5,318 bases of DNA from Paracoccus denitrificans (GTDB lineage: Bacteria > Pseudomonadota > Alphaproteobacteria > Rhodobacterales > Rhodobacteraceae): assembly GCA_003240735.1 (NCBI GenBank), contig QFNE01000044.1:1-5318 (forward strand). Direction: 5' to 3'. A program made the position numbers and the translations under genes. The notes below the pieces were generated by a model that was not told where the DNA came from, searched no databases, and was given only the letters and a program-made list of their open reading frames with translations. This document shows, piece by piece, positions 1 to 5,318 of the stretch (its first letter is position 1; every line of letters begins with the position of its first letter).

Positions 1-2
1 AA

Positions 3-491
3 ATGATAAGAGACTTCTCAGAAAAAGCAAAGCAGAAGCTTGAAGGCTATGCGGATGATGCCGCAGCTTCATCCACATGGGGAAAGATAAATGACTGGTT
101 TTCGGACAGGGGAATGGATTTTCGGAGCTGGACAGGAAAGCTCGGAATAGAAAACTATATAAACGACGTGGATACATACCACCAGAAGATAATAGACAAG
201 AATAATGCCACTAAAAAGAAGATAGACACTATATTTTCAAATGTGCAGTCAGTGGATACAAAAAGCATGGCAGCCATGAACAGACAGATAACGTGCGGCA
301 ATAACATAATAAAACTCATAAATGACCTTGCAGCATCAATAAGCCCGGACGGCGGAAACCTGGACATGGCAGGAATGAAGGGGACGCTTGATGCGGATGC
401 TGCGAGAATAAAAAATCCTGAATCAGCAAAGAGTGAAAAGACCGAGAAGGAAAAGCTCGGCGCAGGTGATACATCATGCAAGAAAAGCAGT
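3..491 (+). other. Helical N-terminal region resembling LXG/WXG-type export domain, plus charged linker
   Basis: Residues 1-163 of the Rhs protein precede the first Rhs module. The stretch from about W43 to S114 looks all-helical, with the pattern Y-H-Q-K-I-I-D-K-N-N-A-T at 59-70 followed by K-K-I-D-x-I-F-x-x-V-x-x-V-D at 72-85. I associate this kind of sequence with LXG-type polymorphic toxins of Firmicutes, which are secreted by the type VII (Esx) system. The following stretch is rich in Lys, Glu, Ser and Ala (about 138-163) and reads as a flexible linker. If the assignment is right, this part recruits small helical partner proteins and targets the toxin to the secretion machine. No such partner gene is visible because the window starts here, and the domain may be incomplete at its N-terminus. 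It could instead be an uncharacterised Rhs N-terminal domain. Confidence 0.5.
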
Positions 492-3400
492 GATCCTGTA
501 AACTTAAGCACCGGAAACTTCATCTATGACCATGAAGACATGCAGGCAGGCGGAGAGATACCGCTTTCATTCCACAGATACTACAACTCAAAGGATACCG
601 GCACCGGCACAATGGGCAGCTGTTTCCTGCACAATTATGAAATGGAAGTGCAAAAGCAGCCGGACCAAAAAGCGGCGGTGCGCATGCATGACGGACAGTT
701 TTACTACTTTGCGGAAACAGACACGGGCTATGTGGCGGAAAACGCGGCGATGGGACTTTTGGAAAGGACAGAAGACGGCTATAAGCTTACATGCCATCCG
801 GGCATGGATGCCGTGTACTTTGATGAAAACGGAAAGGCGGCAAGACAGGAAAACACAAACAAAAGGGGAATCACATTTATCCGTGATGAAAGAGGAAGGC
901 TGGCAAAGGCAGAAACCGATACAGGAAGCTTCCTTGAGTATGCATATGACAGTGAAGGCATGCTCAAGGAAGTCACAGACCATGCGGGCAGAAAGGTAAA
1001 GCTTGAGTATGACGGAGACATGTTAAAGACAGTCACGACACCGTCAGGAGCAGTGTACACATACAGCTACGGAGACAACGGAAGGATAACGGAGACAGTA
1101 AATGCAAGAAATGTCACGGCCGTAAGGAACAGATACGACAGCCTGTTCAGGGTGACACACCAGGAGTTCCCGGACGGCGGCACGATGGACTTTGAGTATG
1201 ATGACAAAAACAGCCGTGTTACACTCACGGAAAGAAACGGAAGCCGGATAACATACATGCATGACAGCCGGTACAGAAATACAGCCACGCTGTATGAGGA
1301 CGGAACAAGGGAAAAATACCTGTACAATGACAGGAACCAGTGCATCTGCAGGACAGACAGGAACGGCCATACCGTGCGCATGTCATATGACAGCAGGGGA
1401 AACCTGACACAGACAGTGGATGCGGGAAAGCGCCGCATAAACTTCACGTATGACATTTACAACAACCTTACCAGCCTGAGCATCAACGGAAAGACAAGGC
1501 TAAAAAACCACTATGATTCAAAGGGAAACCTGACAGGCACGACGGATGCACTCGGAAACCGGACGAAGATAAAAAATGATGTCTTCGGAAGGGCAGAAAA
1601 AATCACATATGCAGACGGAAGCAGCACTGAGCTTTCATATGACCGCAGAGGCAACATCACGGCAGTAACGGATGGAAACGGCAACAGCACGTCATATGAA
1701 TATGACCTTTTAAACAGGGTGATAAAAACAACGGACGCAAACAACAACGGGACACATTTCAGCTATGATGCATCAGACAGAATCAGCACAGTAACAGACG
1801 CACTTGGAAATGTCAGGAAATACACTTACAATGCCGGGGGAAAGGTTACAGGCCTTACGGATTTCGACGGAAAGACAGTATCCTTTGACTACAATGACCT
1901 GGGAAAAATCAGCGCATACACGGACAAGGAAGGATACCGTGCAGAGCTTGCATACGACAGGATGTGGAACGTAAGCAGCATAAAGTCACCGGATGGTGGA
2001 ATACAGCGGTTCATATACGACAGCGACAACAGGCTTAAAGAGCATACGCTGCCTATGGGAGGAAAAATCAGGTATGCATATGATGCGGCAGGAAACCTGC
2101 TGTCCGAAACGGATGCAGCCGGAAACACTGCCAGGTATGCATATGATGAGGCAGACAGGCTGGTGCGCATGGAAGCGGCAGACGGGGCAGTAACCACCTT
2201 CGGTTATGATCATGAGGGAAATCTTGTATCGGAAACCGATGCGCTGGGTCATGTGACAGAATATACCTATGATGATCTGGGAAGAAGAACGGGTGTCACG
2301 GATGCAGCCGGAGAGACCACAAGCGTATGCTACAATGAGATTGGAAATGTGGACAGGATATGCCATCCCAATGGAAGCAGCACAGTATACACCTATGAAA
2401 AGGGAGGCAGACTCAGAAGTGTGCTTTATCCGGACGGATCAGGTGAAAAATACAGTTATGACGCAAAGGGAAATATGACAGAACGTATAACCATGTCTGG
2501 AGAACGTTATCATTACAGTTATGATGTTCTTGACAGGATAGTATCAATAACGAATGCTGTCGGTGGAACACAGCACTTTGAATATGATGCACTAGGACAT
2601 GTGACAGAGGCTGCTGATGAAAATGGAAACATAACACGTTATGAATACACACCAAATGGAAATCTGTCAAAAGTAACGGATGCTTTAGGAAATGAGACCT
2701 TCTATCAGTATGATGCCATGGGACACCTGACACAGACAAGCTGTACTGGAACAGGCGGAGAGCAGACACAGAACACTGCATATACATGGGATAAGGAAGG
2801 ACATGTTGTGGCAGTGACAGACCCGCTGGGAGATATGGAAACATATACATATGATCCTGCCGGACGCATGACCTCAAAGACGGACAGGGATGGATATGAA
2901 ACTGCCATAAGCTATGGAGCAGATGGACAGGTAGAAGAGATCAGATACGCAGACGGAAGGACAGTGTCACTCACGTATAATGCCATCCGCCAGTTAGAGG
3001 AAGTAAAAGACTGGCTCGGCACAACCAAGATAGCCATGGATGAGGCAGGACGGGTATCTTCTGTCACAGACCCATACGGAAAAACGGTCGGGTATGAATG
3101 GGGAAGCATGGGAGAAAGAACATCTGTTCTCTACCCAGATGGAAGAAAAGCGGCATACGAATACAACGAAGCGATGCAGCTCACCGCCATGAAACTCATA
3201 ACAAACGGGGCACAGGAGAAAACAATCCGGTACCACTATGATGACGCCGGAAGACTGACCGGAAAGCAGTTCCCTGGGGGAAGCAGCACATCATACGCAT
3301 ACGGAAACCTTGGAAGGGTGTCAGAAATCCTGCATACAGGAGCTGATTTCAGCGAGCACTATATATACGGCTATGACATACTGGGTAATAAAACCAGTGC

Positions 3401-5030
3401 AGCAAAGGAAAGAACCGGAATACAGGCAGACAGCGGCAGGTATGAATACAGCTATGATGAGATGAACCGCCTGACAGGAGTAATGCATGACGGACAGCAG
3501 TTAAGAAGCTACAGCTATGATGCATTCGGAAACAGAAGAAGAAAGACAGAATACACACAAAATGGTAAGCTTATAACCACATATGGCTATAACACAAAGA
3601 ACCAGCTGACAACAGAAAACTCTGAAAATGGGATCAGAAACTATTCATATGATCACAGGGGAAATCTGTTATCTGTAACAAGTGGGGAAGAAGTCTTAAA
3701 AGCATATGGGTTTGATGCAGCGAACCAGATGAGCAGCTCCATGGGAATGACAGACGGAATCATCCAAAAGGCAGTCTATCAGTACAACGGATTAGGCCAC
3801 AGAATGGGGCAAAGCATTGCAACAGGGGATGCAGCCCCGACCCGGACCATCCGTTATACCTTAGATCTGACCCGTCAGTACCATAACCTCCTGCAGAAGA
3901 CAACTGACAGAAGAACCGATGGAAATCTGTTACACAGCAGCCAGGTTTATTTCTGGGATGGCAATGTTGCCGGAATGGAAGAAGAAGGAAGAGACCACTT
4001 CTACTTCCAGGATGACTTAGGAAGCCCGATGCGCTTAACTGATGAGGCAGGAAGAAGTGAGGAAGCCTACGGATTTGACGAATTCGGTAATGACATCCGG
4101 ACTGCAAAAGATATCTTTCAAGACTCCATGCAGAGTTTTGGTTTTACTGGTTATCAGATGGACAGCGCAGGAGGATTGTACTTTGCACAGGCAAGACGCT
4201 ATGATGCCGGAGCAGGAAGATTTGTCAGTGAGGATTTCCTGAAAGGACACATCGCAGTTCCATACACGATGAATCATTACAGCTACTGCTGGAACAGACC
4301 GATGGACCTGGTGGATTTGAATGGAAAATTCCCATCATGGAGAGATTTGAAGAAATTCTGGAATAAGTATATTTATGGGGAAGAAACGATTGGATCAAGT
4401 ACAAATACAGTTGTTACTGGAAAAAATTGGGGTATAGGAACATATCATAGTGAGGTATATGATATAACGAAAACGAGTGATAAATATACAGGTAGCTGGA
4501 TAAAAAATGTTACAACGCTAGGGAATGATGGTAACTCACAATCATACAGTTTAAATATACCAAGCGCAGATTTGGGAAAGGGGAATAAATTTGGAATCCC
4601 AACATCGTTAGGAGTTACCTTTAGTAATGGAGGAGTTAGTTTGGATGCAAATATAGGAATTGATTTAGGCAAGCTTAACGTTAATATTCCGATAAGTATT
4701 GGTTTAAACTGGGATAATTTGGTCTCCGTAGATGCATCGTTAAATGGCGGATGGGCAGATAATTCATATGGACTTGATTTGAGTGCAGGATTACATCCAG
4801 GATCTAATGTAAAATTAGGGGTTCATGAAAAACATGCTGTTGATGAAAAAACAACAATAAAAACGGAAAACGGGGTATATATGCGTATGGGATATGTATA
4901 TGTTGTGGTAATAGCAGCTGCGGCACTGGGGTCAATGTTATATGGAAATGATCCAAGTAGTGCAGGGCAGACAATTATTAATTTTATTAATAATTTTGTA
5001 AATAATGGTGTGTGTCCAGCGCTTCAGTAA
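3..5030 (+). CDS. Rhs/YD-repeat polymorphic toxin with LXG-like N-terminus and unrecognised C-terminal tip
   Basis: This encodes a 1675-residue Rhs-family protein, probably an exported antibacterial or contact-dependent toxin whose YD repeats form a shell around the C-terminal toxic tip. Visible modules are: a helical N-terminal region (about residues 1-125); a charged linker (126-163); a DUF6531-type module starting D164-P-V-N-L-S-T-G-N-F; about 45 YD repeats (about 290-1275) with recurrent Y-x-Y-D-x-x-G-x-L/V/I; the Rhs-associated core (about 1332-1441), with D-D-L-G-S-P at 1337-1342, F-T-G-Y at 1381-1384, A-R-R-Y at 1397-1400 and G-R-F at 1405-1407; and a variable tip (1442-1675). The reading frame is open to the left edge and only two bases precede the ATG at 3, so the true start may lie upstream and no ribosome binding site can be judged. 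No signal peptide is visible from this ATG. The family assignment is very secure. The toxic activity, the export route and the target are inferred. Confidence 0.95.
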   Translation: MIRDFSEKAKQKLEGYADDAAASSTWGKINDWFSDRGMDFRSWTGKLGIENYINDVDTYHQKIIDKNNATKKKIDTIFSNVQSVDTKSMAAMNRQITCGNNIIKLINDLAASISPDGGNLDMAGMKGTLDADAARIKNPESAKSEKTEKEKLGAGDTSCKKSSDPVNLSTGNFIYDHEDMQAGGEIPLSFHRYYNSKDTGTGTMGSCFLHNYEMEVQKQPDQKAAVRMHDGQFYYFAETDTGYVAENAAMGLLERTEDGYKLTCHPGMDAVYFDENGKAARQENTNKRGITFIRDERGRLAKAETDTGSFLEYAYDSEGMLKEVTDHAGRKVKLEYDGDMLKTVTTPSGAVYTYSYGDNGRITETVNARNVTAVRNRYDSLFRVTHQEFPDGGTMDFEYDDKNSRVTLTERNGSRITYMHDSRYRNTATLYEDGTREKYLYNDRNQCICRTDRNGHTVRMSYDSRGNLTQTVDAGKRRINFTYDIYNNLTSLSINGKTRLKNHYDSKGNLTGTTDALGNRTKIKNDVFGRAEKITYADGSSTELSYDRRGNITAVTDGNGNSTSYEYDLLNRVIKTTDANNNGTHFSYDASDRISTVTDALGNVRKYTYNAGGKVTGLTDFDGKTVSFDYNDLGKISAYTDKEGYRAELAYDRMWNVSSIKSPDGGIQRFIYDSDNRLKEHTLPMGGKIRYAYDAAGNLLSETDAAGNTARYAYDEADRLVRMEAADGAVTTFGYDHEGNLVSETDALGHVTEYTYDDLGRRTGVTDAAGETTSVCYNEIGNVDRICHPNGSSTVYTYEKGGRLRSVLYPDGSGEKYSYDAKGNMTERITMSGERYHYSYDVLDRIVSITNAVGGTQHFEYDALGHVTEAADENGNITRYEYTPNGNLSKVTDALGNETFYQYDAMGHLTQTSCTGTGGEQTQNTAYTWDKEGHVVAVTDPLGDMETYTYDPAGRMTSKTDRDGYETAISYGADGQVEEIRYADGRTVSLTYNAIRQLEEVKDWLGTTKIAMDEAGRVSSVTDPYGKTVGYEWGSMGERTSVLYPDGRKAAYEYNEAMQLTAMKLITNGAQEKTIRYHYDDAGRLTGKQFPGGSSTSYAYGNLGRVSEILHTGADFSEHYIYGYDILGNKTSAAKERTGIQADSGRYEYSYDEMNRLTGVMHDGQQLRSYSYDAFGNRRRKTEYTQNGKLITTYGYNTKNQLTTENSENGIRNYSYDHRGNLLSVTSGEEVLKAYGFDAANQMSSSMGMTDGIIQKAVYQYNGLGHRMGQSIATGDAAPTRTIRYTLDLTRQYHNLLQKTTDRRTDGNLLHSSQVYFWDGNVAGMEEEGRDHFYFQDDLGSPMRLTDEAGRSEEAYGFDEFGNDIRTAKDIFQDSMQSFGFTGYQMDSAGGLYFAQARRYDAGAGRFVSEDFLKGHIAVPYTMNHYSYCWNRPMDLVDLNGKFPSWRDLKKFWNKYIYGEETIGSSTNTVVTGKNWGIGTYHSEVYDITKTSDKYTGSWIKNVTTLGNDGNSQSYSLNIPSADLGKGNKFGIPTSLGVTFSNGGVSLDANIGIDLGKLNVNIPISIGLNWDNLVSVDASLNGGWADNSYGLDLSAGLHPGSNVKLGVHEKHAVDEKTTIKTENGVYMRMGYVYVVVIAAAALGSMLYGNDPSSAGQTIINFINNFVNNGVCPALQ
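492..722 (+). other. DUF6531-type Rhs entry module
   Basis: Residues 164-240 begin with D-P-V-N-L-S-T-G-N-F (164-173) and continue through the P-L-S-F-H-R-Y-Y-N-S motif into H-N-Y-E (210-213). This is the standard opening of many Rhs and WapA-like proteins and marks where the repeat shell starts. One deviation is visible: the segment just before H-N-Y-E usually carries a G-x-G-W element, but here it reads G-S-C-F (205-208), so the tryptophan is absent. The boundary at the right end is approximate. Confidence 0.85.
867..3830 (+). repeat. YD-repeat array, about 45 units of about 21 codons
   Basis: Residues about 290-1275 are a tandem array of YD repeats, with a consensus close to [T/R]-x-[Y/F]-x-Y-D-x-x-G-[N/R]-[L/I/V]-x-x-V-T-D-A-x-G-x. 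The basic period is 21 residues (63 bp), most regular between about residues 500 and 1060. Several units are longer, for example the Thr/Gly-rich one around residues 911-927 and others after about residue 1060, where loops appear inserted. In known Rhs and TcC structures such repeats form a spiral beta-sheet shell that encloses the toxic C-terminus. The repetition is also visible in DNA: the motif TCATATGAC or GCATATGATG recurs because of the S/A-Y-D codons. Copies are diverged, so this is an old protein repeat rather than a recent DNA amplification. Confidence 0.93.
2069..2148 (+). repeat. 17-bp exact direct repeat between adjacent YD units
   Basis: The 17-base string CAGGTATGCATATGATG occurs at 2069-2085 and again at 2132-2148. 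The offset is exactly 63 bp, one YD unit, and both copies encode R-Y-A-Y-D. This is the closest DNA-level identity between neighbouring units that I noticed and is a plausible site for slippage or unequal recombination that would keep the frame. Confidence 0.8.
3990..4325 (+). other. Rhs-associated core domain (conserved C-terminal plug of the shell)
   Basis: Residues about 1330-1441 match the Rhs-associated core: Y-F-Q-D-D-L-G-S-P (1334-1342), L-T-D (1345-1347), F-T-G-Y (1381-1384), G-L-Y-F-A-Q-A-R-R-Y (1391-1400), G-R-F-V-S-E-D (1405-1411), N-H-Y-S-Y (1424-1428) and the closing D-L-N-G (1438-1441). In this family the core precedes the variable toxin and, in several studied members, self-cleaves to release it inside the shell. 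Here the two D-P dipeptides usually seen in the region are replaced by D1411-F and D1438-L, although the aspartates themselves remain. Whether cleavage takes place cannot be told from sequence alone. Confidence 0.9.
4326..5027 (+). other. Variable C-terminal tip, putative toxin domain of unknown type
   Basis: Residues 1442-1675 (234 aa) follow the Rhs core and occupy the place where polymorphic toxins carry their active domain. I recognise no nuclease, deaminase, ADP-ribosyltransferase, protease or peptidase motif. About 1536-1607 is glycine-rich with alternating polar and hydrophobic residues, such as N-I-G-I-D-L-G (1550-1556), N-V-N-I-P-I-S-I-G-L (1559-1568) and L-D-L-S-A-G-L (1591-1597), which suggests successive amphipathic beta strands. 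A hydrophobic segment, 1630-1647 (G-Y-V-Y-V-V-V-I-A-A-A-A-L-G-S-M-L-Y), is long enough to enter a membrane. The end (1657-1675) is Asn-rich and contains Cys1671. Base composition drops sharply at the domain's left edge. A membrane-acting or pore-forming role is an inference only; a beta-rich surface-binding domain is an alternative. Confidence 0.6.
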
Positions 5031-5043
5031 TATGAATGATATA

Positions 5044-5050
5044 AAGGAAG
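5044..5050 (+). promoter_or_regulatory. Ribosome binding site of the downstream gene
   Basis: AAGGAAG lies 9 bases before the ATG at 5060, inside the 29-base gap after the toxin stop codon. It resembles a Gram-positive Shine-Dalgarno sequence and supports that ATG as the start. No promoter or terminator-like hairpin is visible in the gap, so the two genes probably share a transcript. Confidence 0.75.
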
Positions 5051-5059
5051 AAAGATAAC

Positions 5060-5318
5060 ATGATTAAGAAAAAAAAGAAAATAATAATCGCAATAATCGT
5101 ATTTGTAATAGTATTTATTTGTATATGTATAATAATGAGATATTTGCATAGGGATGATGAATTTTTAAAGGGAGCAAATGGAAATGCTATGACATATATT
5201 AATGATGTACATCCAAATAAATATAAGTCTGTAGATGAGGGATTATTAGATGTAGATGAAAAAGTGAAGTCAGAAAAACAGTTATGTCAGATAGAATATA
5301 ATGGGGTAGTTCATGTTT
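5060..5318 (+). CDS. Membrane-anchored small protein, partial; candidate immunity protein
   Basis: The frame is open from the ATG at 5060 to the right edge, giving 86 complete codons without a stop, so the gene is truncated by the window. The protein starts M-I-K-K-K-K-K, followed by a hydrophobic stretch at about residues 8-26 (I-I-I-A-I-I-V-F-V-I-V-F-I-C-I-C-I-I-M), then a hydrophilic region from R27 onward. By the positive-inside rule the lysines stay in the cytoplasm and the remainder lies outside. There is no clear lipoprotein cleavage motif. I do not recognise the soluble part. The position directly behind an Rhs toxin, the 29-base spacing, the good ribosome binding site and the same low GC as the toxin tip fit a cognate immunity gene. 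The function is inferred from context, and another accessory or unrelated membrane protein is possible. Confidence 0.75.
   Translation, partial: MIKKKKKIIIAIIVFVIVFICICIIMRYLHRDDEFLKGANGNAMTYINDVHPNKYKSVDEGLLDVDEKVKSEKQLCQIEYNGVVHV

Noticed and set aside
526..999. A 157-codon open frame on the plus strand in another frame
   Set aside because: It overlaps the DUF6531 and early YD modules, which are clearly coding in the main frame. The translation is rich in Arg, Lys, Thr and Cys with no domain, as expected for a frame shadow.
2413..2877. A 154-codon open frame on the minus strand
   Set aside because: It lies wholly inside the Rhs gene, its translation is rich in Cys, His, Leu and Ser without a recognisable domain, and such antisense frames recur across the YD array because of the biased codon pattern.
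867..3830. Regular spacing of similar strings, as in a CRISPR or satellite array
   Set aside because: The 63-bp period corresponds to 21-residue YD units, the copies are diverged without identical repeats and unique spacers, and the whole stretch is one open reading frame.
3760..4107. A 115-codon minus-strand open frame opposite the Rhs core
   Set aside because: The opposite strand encodes highly conserved core motifs, and the antisense translation shows no recognisable family, so there is no support for a nested gene.
5031..5059. Possible terminator between the two genes
   Set aside because: The gap is only 29 bases, contains no inverted repeat followed by a T run, and is largely taken up by the ribosome binding site of the next gene.
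5120..5145. Possible lipoprotein signal around Cys21 or Cys23 of the downstream protein
   Set aside because: The residues before these cysteines (V-F-I-C, I-C-I-C) lack the small residues expected at a lipobox, and the cysteines sit inside the hydrophobic stretch, so a simple transmembrane anchor fits better.

Overview
The window is almost entirely one very large gene on the + strand, followed by the start of a second gene that runs off the right edge. The large gene encodes an Rhs/YD-repeat polymorphic toxin of at least 1675 residues. It has a helical N-terminal region resembling LXG/WXG-type export domains, a DUF6531-type Rhs entry module, about 45 YD repeats forming the expected shell, a conserved Rhs-associated core domain, and a 234-residue variable C-terminal tip that I do not recognise. 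The truncated downstream gene starts 29 bases after the toxin stop codon. It encodes a small protein with a single N-terminal membrane anchor and is the natural candidate for the cognate immunity protein.

No taxonomic marker is present. The moderate GC content (about 45-50% in hand-counted stretches of the Rhs core), frequent ATA, AGA/AGG and GGA codons, an AAGGA-type ribosome binding site, and an LXG-like rather than a VgrG/PAAR-linked N-terminus suggest a Gram-positive Clostridia host, probably Lachnospiraceae. That assignment is inference.

Layout: 3-~490, N-terminal helical region and charged linker; 492-~720, DUF6531; ~867-3830, YD-repeat array with a period of about 21 codons (63 bp); ~3990-4325, Rhs-associated core ending in the conserved D-L-N-G; 4326-5030, variable tip; 5031-5059, short intergenic gap with a ribosome binding site; 5060-5318, partial gene for a membrane-anchored protein. 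There is no gene-free stretch above 300 bases, and I see no RNA gene, CRISPR array, insertion sequence or terminator.

The most informative signal is a sharp drop in GC exactly at the end of the Rhs core: from about 47-48% just before position 4320 to about 33% just after, falling to about 22-30% in the downstream gene. This is what a swapped toxin-plus-immunity cassette grafted onto a conserved Rhs delivery scaffold would look like. The tip combines alternating polar/hydrophobic, glycine-rich strands with a hydrophobic segment near its C-terminus, and the putative immunity protein appears to face outside the cytoplasm. Together these raise the possibility of a membrane-acting toxin of an undescribed type.
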